Source: Myrica gale (Eukaryota > Streptophyta > Magnoliopsida > Fagales > Myricaceae). From it: a stretch of 64,000 bases of DNA. Location of the stretch: contig OZ005620.1 of NCBI GenBank assembly GCA_963930655.1, positions 16,745,001 through 16,809,000 on the forward strand. Reading direction: 5' to 3'. Positions 1 through 10,626 of the stretch are shown here, one piece after another. The notes below the pieces were generated by a model. That model was not told the origin of the DNA and made no database searches. It saw nothing but the letters and a program-made list of their open reading frames with translations. Position numbers and translations under genes: made by a program. Within the stretch, counting starts at the first letter, position 1. Each line of letters begins with the position of its first letter.

Positions 1-26
1 ATTTGCTGTATTTTCTCTGTTGCAGG

Positions 27-258
27 TATTAGAGTTAGTCTCACATTGCTAAAGCAATGTGGACTATTGCAATCAAAGGCTTATAAATAAAGTATCTCTG
101 TAATCTCATCCTTACACCAGTGAGTACACACATCTGCTCATTTGGGCCTTCTCATAGTGGATGTAGGTCTATGGACCGAACCACTTAAATCTTGTGTCTC
201 ACTTCTCTCCTTTCTCTCAGTCTAAATCATTATTCTCTCTTTTATTTTAGTCTTAACA
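27..258 (+). repeat. 5' LTR of the miniature retroelement
   Basis: This copy of 232 bp matches 758-994 with a few substitutions and a shorter CT tract. It ends in CTTAACA directly before the primer-binding site. Confidence 0.85.
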
Positions 259-757
259 TGGTATCAGAGCCATTTCGATCCTGTGGCCCATTTTGGCTCA
301 GGCTGGTCAGCACTCTTGTTGGCTTAGCTTGGCCTAGTTTAGGCCTAGTCCAGTCCGGCCTATTTTAGTTCTTCTCTTGGGCCTTCTGGCGCCCATCCGG
401 CATCATTCCGGTAAAATTCCGGCATCTTCTCTAGGGCCTTCCGGCGCCCCGTCCGGCATTCCTCCGGCGACCTTCCGGCGTCTTCTCTCGGGCCTTCCGG
501 CGCCCCGTCCGGCATTCCTCCGGCGACCTTCCGGCGCCCCGTCCGGCATTCCCCCGACGACTTTCCGGCGTCTTCCCCATTCCGGCGACCCTCTCCGGCC
601 ATCTTCAGGCGCTTGTCGGCCTCTCTGGTCAGATTCCGGCCAACTTCCGGCGACTGTCTGCCCTTCTTCGGCCATCCTCCGGCGCCATTTTTTCTTATGA
701 AGAATTTCTTTTTCTAGTCCAAACACAACGTGTATCCACCTTGCATTTGCGGGGGAG

Positions 758-994
758 TATTAGAGTTAGTCTCACATTGCTTTAGCAATGTGGGCTATTG
801 CAATCAAAGGCTTATAAATAAAGCCTCTCTGTAATCTCATCCTTACACCAGTGAGTACACACATCTGCCCATTTGGGCCTTCCCACAGTGGATGTAGGTC
901 TATGGACCGAACCATTTAAATCTTGTGTCTCACTCCTCTCTCTCTCTCTCTCTCTTAGTCTAAATTTTTATTCTCTTTTATTTTAGTCTTAACA
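758..994 (+). repeat. 3' LTR of the miniature retroelement
   Basis: This copy of 237 bp carries a (TC)n expansion near 935-956 that the 5' copy lacks. It ends in TTAACA followed by the target duplication GCAGG. Confidence 0.85.
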
Positions 995-999
995 GCAGG

Positions 1000-1292
1000 T
1001 ATCACATTTCCCTGAAGTACTTGGTTTTGCCTCGAAGCCTACCGAAATGGGTTAAACCTCGCTGCGCACTTGTGGGACGTTCCCAGCCTCATCCTGATTA
1101 TGTAATTTGGTAACGTTATCATGCTACAATCTAAATTCTCCAATACAATTGGGGCTAAATTACAAAAATGGTGTTTATTGGGTATCTCGAGATCGGCATC
1201 TCATGCTTCCACATGCAACCGATGAATTAATTTATGTCTATTTCGGTTTGATTAGTCATAACATGTATTAGCATTTCCATATTTCTATTTTT
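1000..1292 (+). repeat. Copy A of a duplicated host segment, left part
   Basis: Positions 1-26 plus 1000-1292, continued at 5673-5810, form one copy of a host segment. The other copy lies at about 8406-8920. Shared stretches include the intron-acceptor-like TTTGCTGTATTTTCT and GTTGCAGGTATCACA, then CCCTGAAG..CTTGGTTTTGCC, then ATTGGTTTGATTAGTCATAA-like sequence and CCTGATCCTTTCCCAATTG. After the acceptor-like CAG one frame is open for about 37 codons and ends with TAA near 1110, so this may be the last exon and 3' flank of a host gene that I cannot name. Copy A was split by two transposon insertions; copy B has neither. Confidence 0.75.
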
Positions 1293-2101
1293 CACTACAA
1301 AAAAACCCACCAATAGCGGTGGTCGGAAACCGCCGCTATAGGTCCAAAAACCGTTGCTATAGTCTATAGCAGTGGTTTTTTAGTGACGGTGTCAACCGCC
1401 ACTATATCACCGCCGGTATAGCCCTATAGCAGCGGTTATAGAGACCGCTGACGAAGACTGCCGCTCTATAGCGGCGACTATAGGCCCAACCGCGGTTGCG
1501 GTTTTTTCCGCAGAAGCTCTACAGCGACGGTCGGTTGATCGTCGCTACAGGTTATAATAGCGGTCAAATGACGCTGCTATAGTGTTATAGCAGCGATCAT
1601 GTGATCGTTGCTATAACCCTTTCCAATGGTTTACATGTAACGGTGGTCAGTGACCGCCGTTACAGGTGTGCAGTTTGTTTTTTTTTTATATTTTTATGCA
1701 ATACAAATTTTGTTATAGATTTTAATTGATTGACGCAAACAAAGAAAAATGTAATAAAACAAAATATATTTCATTATAATCATGTCTTACAAGTTTTGCG
1801 TCAAACAAAAATAAGTGAAGGACAGTTTCTCAATAGTCTAAAAACTAACAAGTCATGACATTTAACAGCAACTAACTATAAATTTAAGGATTAATATACA
1901 CGCGTGCTCATGTGGTATAACTTTTTCCTGAATATGCCCCTAATATAATTTCCCGTTATACCCTTCCGACAATATGTCGTCTATTTTTTGACGAAAATTG
2001 ATGACGCGAACCAAATAACCATGTCACATCCAAATAAAATGCAACACGTGTGAGAGTTTGCTGACTCGACGAAATCCAATTAAAATCTCGTACAGTCCAT
2101 A

Positions 2102-2460
2102 GTGTCCAAGCTTTTCTTGTTCCTAAATTGCCTAGCGAGCTCTTCGCAATACTCTTCCTTCCACTACTCCCTGGCCGGCCTCCGCTTCGGCTTATTACTG
2201 TTATTTTCCACATCCATTATCATCTACCACTCCAACCGCCGCCGACATTTCTTCTTCTTCTTCTTCTTCTTCTTCTTCTTCTTTGTCACTCCGATACCAG
2301 AAGTACCAATCCAATCGCAATTCGGCCTCTCTTTATTTAGAGCGTTTGCCACGGGCTGCTCTATTGGCGGAGAATAACGTGTCGGATCGGAAGGCAAGGG
2401 TACTGGCTAGATCGTTCACTGGGAAATCGGTGAACGAGTCGTCTACAAACTGCTAAAGCC
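2102..2460 (+). other. Possible captured host fragment with a (TTC)n microsatellite
   Basis: Inside the CACTA element a (TTC)n tract (about 2250-2283) gives long Phe/Leu runs in any frame. Just after it, about 2334-2456, a frame of about 40 codons stays open with ordinary amino-acid composition (LERLPRAALLAENNVSDRKA, then RVLARSFTGKSVNES) and ends at TAA. The local GC content is higher than in the flanks. I do not recognise the source. Confidence 0.3.
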
Positions 2461-2965
2461 ACTCCAGCTCAGCCACATCGTCGGTCTGCACCACAATAAG
2501 AAACGAAAGCAACTCAAAATTAAGGAGATAGCAGAAAAATGTGATCCACTGATACGGTAAGCTTAGAACTAAAAAAGAAAATTAATTTCTTAGTTTTCGG
2601 TACAAATTTATATAGCAATAATAGCATAATCTTGCTTCTCGAAAACTGCTACGAAAGCACTTTCACCTTACACAAACACACTTCGTAAATAAATTGCTGC
2701 TAAAATCCTAACAAGCACACACAAAAGTAAAGCTTTTCTTTAGAAAAACTGTAAAAAGCACTTTGAAGTTTGAAACATTGTGGGGAGGGTGTAGTACTTA
2801 TGGGGACGCATAGGTCGTTAGTGAAGTCGGTGGAGAAGTGGACGCGGAGGAGAAGAGCTCGTCGTTGGAGAAGTCCAGGAGGTTGTCGTTGGGGAAACTG
2901 CAGTCTGCTGCACTCGAAGGCAGTCTGTACACATCCATTATAAAACAAAGAGTAAATATTGTGAA

Positions 2966-2992
2966 GTGGGGTGGGGTGGGGTGGGGTGGGCG
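2966..2992 (+). repeat. (TGGGG)n pentanucleotide run
   Basis: Several GTGGG/TGGGG units in the CACTA element. A poly-G run follows near 3075-3090. Confidence 0.85.
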
Positions 2993-3439
2993 GGCGGTGG
3001 GTGGTTTCTTTGCTCTGGCTCTACCTCAGCTCTCTGGCTTTGAGTGAGAGAGAGAGGTAGAGGGACAGAGAGGGCGGGGGGGGGGGGGTCTGAGTGGGGG
3101 TAAAGATATAGGAAGGATTATATGATGGGGCGAGGACAAGCGGAGCTGGTGGAGGTGAGGGGACTAGAGCTTGGGAACGAGTGGAATGTTGTGGACTGTA
3201 GGGGAACCACATGTTATATGCCCAGCCAGCAAATGGAGCACGTGTCATCTTCTTATTGGTTATGCCGTGTGATTTTTTGACAGCTTAGCATTTCCTGTTA
3301 GTTTGGAGACAGAATATGGACGGAGAGATATTGTTGGGAAAGGTACATCACCACAGGGGCAGCGGGACAACAAATTGAACCCTAAGGGCATATTCAGGAA
3401 AAAGTTATACCACAGGGGCACACACGTGTATATTAACCC

Positions 3440-4132
3440 TAAATTTAATCCTCTCCACCTTCAGCACCATCTGCTCCTGCACTTTCTGCATGATTGGCAT
3501 TGTCTGCTATGGCAATATTGGAAAATTAACAAACAGTAACGACATGAACAAATATAAAAGATCTTAGTACACACTTAAAATTAAATTAATGACAGTACTC
3601 ATTTATGTTAGTATCTTACCAGTACTCGTTTTCCAAGTTACATGAGATGATCTATGAATTGCTGGTGAAACTTGATTGTTATTGACAACATCTTGGTATT
3701 GACGTTGCTCCTACAACAGTTAAACAAACATTAATTAACTACGAAATATACATAAATAGAATCAATAGTAATATGTAAGGATAAGTAAATAAAACTTTTA
3801 CTCAAGCTTGTGTCATCATTTGTATTGTAGATTTAAGTGATGCTACTTCAGACTCCAACGTGTGAACTCTATTTTCCATATATACTGCTCTCTCGTTACT
3901 AGTGGATGCAGGCTGACAGGATATTACGTTGGTGTTGGTAGGATGATTTAAAGGAGTTGGTCCTAATCCCACGCCGCGAATGCGACCATGTTGTTCTGGA
4001 CCAATCACTTGTGCATATCGGTCAGATGGTGACCAACCGATGCTGCCATCCACTCTAAATTGGCTCAAAGTTTGTGAAATTCTTGAATCGTTAGCCTTGC
4101 CCTCCGCCTTCCAATAAAATCCACTCCAATCT
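3440..4132 (-). pseudogene. En/Spm-associated (Transposase_24-like) protein remnant inside the CACTA element
   Basis: The minus-strand frame is open from about 4132 to 3802. It contains a tryptophan-rich start (DWSGFYWKAEGKAND), the phrase SIGWSPSDRYAQVIGPEQHG, then RIRGVGLGPTP, and a short coiled coil (ENRVHTLESEVASLKS) at its C-terminus. The order of R-I-S-x-T-L, GP-E-x-x-GR-x-RG-x-G and a terminal heptad segment is what I know from plant CACTA accessory proteins (Pfam Transposase_24). Two exon-like stretches follow downstream on the same strand, at about 3712-3620 (EQRQYQDVVNNNQVSPAIH) and about 3515-3440 (acidic, Ala/Gly/Glu-rich), as if the gene had small 3' exons. The N-terminal part of the protein is not visible. 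The assignment is by motif only. Confidence 0.6.
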
Positions 4133-5131
4133 CCAAAAAAAAGGAAAAAAGAACAAACAATAGTAATTGATGAAGAGATTCAAAATACCACTGACCTGTG
4201 AAAGAGTAATATGTTATCGGCAAGTCATCTAGTGTCCCTCAACTAGGAATAACAACCAAATATGAAAATATACCGAAATTAGTTTCTAAGCTTCGAAAAG
4301 AGCACATAGCATATTCCATTGAAATGACTATAAATTACAAATCAAGAACAAAAAATAAAAAGGCAAGGATCTCCAATTTTAGTTTATAAAAGTACATTAC
4401 CCCAGCTGAGTGTTTCACCTTTTAGATTGAGGACATACAGCAGTCTCAGCATCAACATCCAAAAATACACTAGTTTTTATTTATAATAGCTCAAAATCAT
4501 ATTGCAAGCCATTGTTACTTATTTCCACAACATCAAGTAATACATCAATTCATAATAATATATTTGCAGAGTTTGACATCAATGAACACATAACCTTGCA
4601 TGTTTTAATTTAATCAACGGATAAAACTTTTGCTGGCTAGTGGAAACACAATGTGGTAAGCATGATCAATATACTAACTCTCTGTACAACCATCGTAACA
4701 TGGAAATATGGCCCTTTGCTCCTAGGCTTCCCCTTCCAATTAATTTATCTATCTCTCTGTGTCACCACGGTAACCTGGAATCCCTTATCAACGTCATATT
4801 CGACATTCACTCTACCAAGTACCAACTAACTAATTGATCACAATTACCTTAACGAAAAAGCTTGATCTCAATGTCTTATAAGTGACTCCAGAAAAGAATA
4901 AAATCATTACCATATTTAGCAATGGCTTAGGCAAATGGAATATTCTCTCATACGACCAAATCACATATAAATTCTCGTTTCCTAAACTCACAAACCATAG
5001 GAAACAACTAATTAAAAAACGAAACAAATTGGGAGCCTAAAAATTCTCAGCAACCATACAACCTCTTAAAATAAAAATAAAAATAAAAATAAAAATAGAA
5101 AAATAAAAAGACGAAATTTGTGGTTTCTATT

Positions 5132-5509
5132 CTATACCTGAGAGTAAGTGGAGGAGAAGACGACGAGGAAAGTAGCGGTGGCCCAGAGGAAGGCCCCGAG
5201 AGCGATGACGACTCGCGCGAGAGAGAGCTCACAGCGGAGTGGAGTAGGAGAGAGGGTTTTGCCTGGAGTTGGAGAGGGTCGAGAGGCAGAGAGGGAGGGA
5301 TAGAGAGAGAGCTTTTCTGTGGAGATCTCGAGGAGAAGAGAGAGAGACAAAGTGAGGGAGGGGGCGCGGCGGTTGAGTGGGGAGGGACGAAGGGAGAGCT
5401 GATTCGGAAAAAGGAGAGGGGAATTTGAGCTTGTGTTTTGGGAGAGAGCTAGTGTGCGTTTAACTCTACACTCTACATCTCTACTGACTGCCGCCATATA
5501 GGCCGCCAC
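5132..5509 (-). other. Open GC-rich stretch in the CACTA right arm, possibly a captured first exon
   Basis: This minus-strand frame of 125 codons starts with an ATG at 5509. Its middle is a Ser/Pro/Leu low-complexity region from CT-rich DNA. Near its end is a hydrophobic segment (RVVIALGAFLWATATFLVVF) followed by SSTYSQ and a GTATAG donor-like sequence. That would fit a first exon encoding a membrane segment. No homologue comes to mind, and CT-rich DNA often gives such frames by chance. Confidence 0.25.
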
Positions 5510-5672
5510 TATACAAGGTCTTTAGTAGAGGTCTGTGACCGCCACTATATAGGGTCTCTAGCAGTGGTCATTGACCCCTGCTACGGTGACCACTGCTACG
5601 GTGACCGCTGCAATATGTGTTCTATAGCGGCGGTTTTAGCGACCGCCGCTAAAACCTCTTTTTTTTGTAGTG

Positions 5673-5810
5673 ATTTGTATTTTAAGTAGTTGTGTTCGGA
5701 TCCGAATGTGTTGGCAGAGACTCAATAAACAACGAACCTGATCCTTTCCCAATTGATACCCACCAATAACAGCAATATAGGTTGACCAGATTAATGCAGG
5801 TGCTAAGAAA
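5673..5810 (+). repeat. Copy A of the duplicated host segment, right part
   Basis: Directly after the CACTA terminus the sequence resumes as in copy B at about 8780-8920, with TTGTGTTCGGATC, AATGTGTTGGCAGA, ACTCAA, then CCTGATCCTTTCCCAATTGA and ACCCACCAATAACAGCAATA. Confidence 0.75.
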
Positions 5811-7880
5811 CAAACAAATTAAATTAACCCATATACATTTTATTTTATTTTTCTCTTTTATGGACACGTGTCATGAAATTATTTACTCGGGGACAAAAGA
5901 AACCAGTAAAACTCTAAATGAAACCAGATCAATTAAAACAAGCCGGCCAAATAATACTTTTTTTTTGGGGCTTTTGGATCCAGTTTTAAACTCAGTTCTT
6001 ACAATATGTTCAATCTTAAACACATAAAATCAAAATTTGACTCGATTTCCAAATAAGCCCTGAATGATATATATTGTGCATCCCACAATATGTAGCTAGC
6101 TAGATTTAATTAATTTGATCATGAATGTATTGAACATTAATTAAGTGCTAAAGCAAGGGCCATTATTGCGCTCCCCCTCACTTCTCAAATTTCCCCTCTT
6201 TCCAAATTAACATATAAGTGATCAGTAATATTGTTATTTAAATAGCTAGTCTTTAGCCTATTTGAATAGATGCATGAACATAAGTTATCTTTAATGTTAT
6301 ATACCAAAAATCTCATCACCTAGTCTACTTCTTTATTTTTATTGTATTGAGAAAAATCATGTATGACAAAATCCATGGAAATTGTGCCCACCTAATAAAA
6401 TAGTAAATTCGAACATGGTTAGCACTGCAGCGGCCCACAACCCCAAAATTCCAAGTTAAGTCACCAATTAAGTCACCAAGTTAAAATTGAACCTGTTCAT
6501 TCACGCGACCACTAATTCGCTATAACTATTGATGCAGCTGGAAGTGATGATACTTCCCATCTTTCCCTTGAACCAAAAGAGCTACTTTAAAGAACTCGAA
6601 CTAAAATAGAGAAAATCTATGCGTTGGAAAGCAAAAGCATTTTCTCAAACTAGCTAACAGCTCTCGTAAAGGCAATAGTACTCTCACCAATTCCCTCTTA
6701 TAAATGTCCACGCCCTCGTACCTGTAACACTTTGCTCCACAATCGACAATAACGTCACAAATTTTTGGTGGTCACACCTAAAAAGAGCAGGAGCTTTACT
6801 CTCACATCGAGGTTTCCATTGATATCCATAAAAGCTTATGTTCGGTCGCAAAAAGAACCCTCATGCATGCAAGCTTCCAAAAAAAACTGCACCGGCGATA
6901 ATCTTCGTTGTTGACGCGCAAGCTACTGTGTTAATTAGCTATTGAAAAGGCATGCCAACAAAGTCTAAAAGACCAAATCTAGAGCAGTGAAAGGGATTAT
7001 ACATAAACGAGTTGCTATGTCACAGCAAAATTCCCTTTTCATGCCTCTTGGAGCGTGGGTGAAATGTCAGGTCTTTTGATTCCAATTTTCATAGTAACAA
7101 AAATATCATGACTAAACTGATATACGTATCTGGAGTTTGTCATGACATGATGTCTAGATCGACCTAGTATAATCATATTTGATCATCTTCATTTGAACTT
7201 GATACACAAGAGTGTCGCGAATTGTTTTCCCTAATATTTGAATAGGATTCGGTTTCCCTCCTCTTTTTGTTTTTTGTTTTTACATTCATCTTAGTTATTA
7301 ATTTTATCTTATTTTGCACGCAGAGAAAATGAGCACATTTTGTTATACGACTGATTGCAAAGAAATTATATCTAAGGACATTTTATTTCCAATACATTTC
7401 ATTAGACTTACATTTCCCTATTTTCTTTTAATGTTAAGATTTGGTCTGATAAAAAAGTCTTTATTCACTTTTTTTTTCAAAAGACGAAAATTATTTTAAA
7501 ATACAATTATTGCTTTTATGTTAAAAACATAGAAAGAAAAAACAACTTTGATTTTTTTTAGTAACAAGGAAAATTCTATGCTAAGAGCTAACAATAGACA
7601 AAGTCTGGGCGCTTATAGTTATACAACACTACAAGCATCAGGTTAGTTAAGAGATTTGAACCCCGACTAAGAACACACTCACTTATCAGTTGAAGCGGCT
7701 TTTAGGACCAACTACTTTAATCTGTACTGTAGTTTGTGAGGGGAGGACTTGTGGCAAGCCCACTATGATGGAGTACTCTGGCCTTTGACCTGAAACGTGC
7801 CATTCGGCTCATTCAAGGTTGTGGTAGGAGGGTCCCTCAACACTTCAAATGGGGGAGTAAGTTCTCCCCTCTCTCTCTCT
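5811..7880. other. Intergenic, no gene recognised
   Basis: AT-rich sequence with only short chance frames. I see no protein family, no RNA gene and no paired terminal repeats here. Poly-T and poly-A runs occur near 7265 and 7470. Confidence 0.6.
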
Positions 7881-7899
7881 CTCGATCTAAACAAAACTT

Positions 7900-8285
7900 C
7901 TCTCTCTATGATCACTTTTTTTTTCTAAATAAACAATATCATTGCCAAGAAACAATCTCATGGGGAACCATTTATTGTCACTTGAGCAGATGTTTACAGG
8001 AATACGTGATAAAGGAATATTGCCCTCTAAATTAGCCGAGCACGCCCATTGCACATCTCTATGGGCAATCCTGTGAATGTCAGCCACCACAGCAGAAATC
8101 TACCGGTTAGCTCCATTAGCACGATTGTTGATCGCATCCATAACAAACAGGGAATCGTCTTCCAAGATAACTCGGGAGTAAGGAAGAAGAAATGCCTCCT
8201 GTTAGCTGCCCTCGTCTCGCACACAAGAGGGCCGCTAGGAGGTAGTCTCTTTGTAAAAATAAATAGAATATGACCTTCTGAACTC
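7900..8285 (-). pseudogene. LINE RNase H domain fragment
   Basis: Read on the minus strand with frame changes, the segment gives PPSGPLVCETRAA, then SRVILEDDSLFVMDAIN, then VVADIHRIAHRDVQWA, then ANLEGNIPLS. Plant non-LTR elements end in an RNase H domain whose usual pattern is SGPLVCEARAA, VILEGDSL.V..A.., a VEDI-like helix and R.GN..AH. The acidic DD/GDS-like residue is present. At least two frameshifts and one stop make it a dead fragment. No LINE reverse transcriptase lies next to it. Confidence 0.5.
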
Positions 8286-8405
8286 TCTCTCACTTTCTCA
8301 CTTAAGATAGTAATATTGCAAAAAGTTTGAATAATCTTCTTTTTATTTAATGTATTATATGCAAGACCTTGATCGGTCAGTTACTTGGATATGGATATGC
8401 TTTAT

Positions 8406-8920
8406 ATTTGCTGTATTTTCTCCGTTGCAGGTATCACAGCTCCCTGAAGAACTTGGTTTTGCCTTGTAGCACACCAAACTTCATGGTAACAGGAAAAATA
8501 TGATATTGCTAATGCCAACTTGCTGCGTGAGAGGATGGGTTAATTAACCTCGCTGGATCAAAATGTTTTTTTTTTAAATGATTAGGAAAAATAACTGCTT
8601 GTACGTGTGGGATGTTCACAGCCTTATCCTGATTATATATGTAATTTGGTAACATTATCTTGTTATAAACTAAATTTTTCAATACAATTGGGACTTAATT
8701 ACAATAATGGTGATTATTGGGTATTTCGGTTTGATTAGTCATAACATGTATTAGACTATTAGCTAGCATTTCCATTTTTGTATTATAAGTTGTGTTCGGA
8801 TCAAATGTGTTGGCAGAAACTCAAGAAATAATGGACCTGATCCTTTCCCAATTGATACCCACCAATAACAGCAATATAATTGGTTGTTCATGAACACCAG
8901 ATTAATGCAGCGCTAAAAAA
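8406..8920 (+). repeat. Copy B of the duplicated host segment (uninterrupted)
   Basis: This is the uninterrupted counterpart of 1-26/1000-1292/5673-5810. It shows the sequence as it was before the miniature LTR element and the CACTA element inserted in copy A. It carries small insertions and substitutions of its own (for example about 8475-8590). It therefore supports both insertion boundaries independently. Confidence 0.75.
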
Positions 8921-9059
8921 TTTATTCCATTAACTCTGTAAAATATCACTTTTCATTACTCTGTTACAAAATTCAATAAAATTTTAATCTCTTTCAATTT
9001 TCACAGCGTCAGAAAAGTCGCCCGCGTATGTAATACGGAACAAACATAGCCAACGGCAA

Positions 9060-9420
9060 CGTGGCCCAATTTAATAGACAATCCACTTCTGCGCCGAGTC
9101 TGAGACCCTGTGGTTCAGCTTCTCTACCAGCCTTCCCCACTCTTCGGCAATGGAAGCCTTAGGAGGTTTAGGCCCTTCAGTTTCTTCATCCCTTGTGCGC
9201 ACAGGTCCAACCTCAAACCACTCTCCCTTTGCAACCAAAGCCGCAAAACCCCATCCGGCATCCCATCCTTATTTCACATAAAAGCTGCCCCGTTCGGCTG
9301 GAAATCGAAGATTGACCACCGGGACTGAAGTGATTCAGGATGTTTCGGCGGCGACAAGTCCAACGGGTTACGGGAGTCGAGGTCACCTGGCAAATAGTTG
9401 TGGGTGCCGCTGGTAATAAA
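9060..9420 (+). pseudogene. Frame-broken coding-like fragment of unknown origin
   Basis: This GC-richer island has a frame of 72 codons at 9110-9328 (Ser/Pro/Arg-rich start, later IKAAPFGWKSKI). Near 9325 a different frame continues with TEVIQDVSAATSPTGYGSRG. The Ser-rich N-terminus would fit an organellar transit peptide. I cannot name the family. The frame change suggests a degraded gene piece. Confidence 0.3.
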
Positions 9421-9814
9421 ATCGTCAGTGTTGTGTTCTACGGTCAAAATAGTTTTGAGATTTCTAATAATTCGCTGAAGTTACCACATAATCTGATCTA
9501 GTGGGTTCTTTTTTGCATCTTATAGTGACAGAGTCGTTTATTGTGTTGCATATTGAGTTAAAAGCTAGAAATCTATGTTTGTGCAGCCGGACTTACACCT
9601 TTCGTGTCGCAGGGATTGAGTTCGGCAAAAGAATAGTAAGCACATATTTGGACTACGTTTATGGAAAAAGAACTGTCAAAGCTTTGCATTGGAAGCAAAA
9701 CTTAAAAAAATCTTGATCTTTGCTGTCTTTAAAAAGGTTGTCTTAATTCGGCTACGTGGCAGATGGCACAGAGAGACGAGGAATATTTTCTATGCCCTGG
9801 ATGTGGTATGCTTA
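9421..9814. other. Unassigned sequence
   Basis: Nothing recognisable beyond a chance frame at 9501-9716. Confidence 0.5.
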
Positions 9815-10112
9815 TGTAATGGATCGTTGTAGGCTTGAAGATTCATACCTTGAAAAATCGACTTGTCAAGTGAAGGTGTCTCTAAGCTTATATAAAGTTG
9901 TTGACGTTGGTCGACTAATATAGGACTTCTATTTATCGGGCTGGAGCCATTTGTAAAGGACAAGAACCAACAACTGGCTCTGATACCATTTGTAATGAAC
10001 CCTAGTAAGCTTGGAGATTCACACCTTAAAAAACTAACTTGTCAAGGGGAGGTGCTTCCAAGCTCATATAAAGTCGTCTAGATGTGTTTCTAACTAACTT
10101 GGGATTGTTACA
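9815..10112 (-). mobile_element. TRIM (terminal-repeat retrotransposon in miniature), 298 bp
   Basis: On the minus strand, the 5' LTR (10112-9991) begins TGTAACAATCCC and ends TTCATTACA. It is followed by the primer-binding site TGGTATCAGAGC (about 9988-9977), about 40 bp of interior and a diverged second LTR (about 9937-9815) ending CATTACA. Shared LTR words include CTTTATAT.AGCTT and CTTGACAAGT. The flanks GCTTA (9810-9814) and GCTTC (10113-10117) look like a 5-bp target duplication with one change. There is no coding capacity. The size and layout are those of plant TRIMs. Confidence 0.8.
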
Positions 10113-10626
10113 GCTTCGTTGTTGGGTGCTCTGTGTTCCGTACAGGGTCTTCTTTCTGCAGTTTGTGGCAGAATCCATCTTTATCTTTCAGTGGGTTTCC
10201 ACCATGGCAGTCGTGGAAACGATTCTTCTCTAGTTAAGTTTGGTCCCTTTCTTTCCTCTATGCAGTATCTCCAATCCGGGAAGGTTTTTTTTTATATCTA
10301 TCTGTTCTGTCGATCTCAGCTGTTTACTTACAACGTGCTATAGCTTCAACAAATATAAAATACTGCAGTGTATACATGCAGCAACACGACTGCGAAAGAG
10401 AAGCTAATAGCTACTTTATACTTGTATTCTCAGAATTAAATTTTATATTTTTTCGGAACTCTAATAAATTTTAGATTAAAAGAAATATAAAATATTCATA
10501 AAAATTACTATTTTTTTGTCACTTTCTCACAAACTCAAACTTTAGAAAAACCAAAACTTCAACCAAGCACGCCTCAAAATTCAATCTCCCTCAATTTTCA
10601 CACTGCTCAAATTTTCTAAAATCTTT
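10113..10626. other. Unassigned sequence
   Basis: The first 230 bp contain a chance frame (10119-10343 +); the rest is AT-rich. I see no feature. Confidence 0.5.

Larger units (their letters stand above)
27..994 (+). mobile_element. Miniature LTR retroelement (TRIM-like), complete, with 5-bp target duplication
   Basis: Two direct repeats, 27-258 and 758-994, share almost the whole sequence from TATTAGAGTTAGTCTCACAT to TTTTAGTCTTAACA. The first is followed at once by TGGTATCAGAGCC (259-271), the usual primer-binding site for plant initiator tRNA-Met. The second is preceded by a purine run (about 747-757) that fits a polypurine tract. The host 5-mer GCAGG flanks the element at 22-26 and 995-999. 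The interior is only about 500 bp and has no gag or pol. It is GC-rich and built from repeats of CCGGCGCCCCGTCCGGCATT. The open frames across it (377-700 +, 403-726 -) look like by-products of that repeat. The LTR starts with TA instead of the canonical TG. It must have been mobilised by enzymes supplied in trans. Confidence 0.88.
1293..5672. mobile_element. CACTA (En/Spm-type) DNA transposon, 4.4 kb
   Basis: The termini are CACTACAAAAAAA (from 1293) and its inverse TTTTTTTGTAGTG (ending 5672). Subterminal DNA at 1310-1660 and 5480-5660 is packed with direct and inverted variants of ACCGCCGCTATAG, as in CACTA elements. A minus-strand reading frame near 3802-4130 resembles the C-terminal part of plant En/Spm-associated proteins. 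No TNPD-like catalytic transposase is visible, so the element is probably non-autonomous. The 3-bp duplication expected for CACTA is not exact (TTT before, ATT after). The longer flanks 1281-1292 and 5673-5684 match at 10 of 12 positions. The interior also holds GC-rich open stretches (2100-2460, 2820-2950, 5130-5509) that may be captured host sequence. Confidence 0.8.

Noticed and set aside
377..726. Open frames of 107 codons on both strands in a GC-rich segment
   Set aside because: They run across a CCGGC-type tandem repeat inside a miniature LTR element and consist of repeated Pro/Ala/Arg-rich units; both strands are open at once, which is a composition effect.
2102..2377. Hydrophobic Phe- and Leu-rich proteins
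   Set aside because: The runs of Phe or Leu come from a (TTC)n microsatellite.
1281..5684. Classing the 1293-5672 element as Mutator-like because of the similar 12-bp flanks
   Set aside because: The CACTACAAAAAAA termini, subterminal repeats and En/Spm-associated protein remnant favour CACTA.
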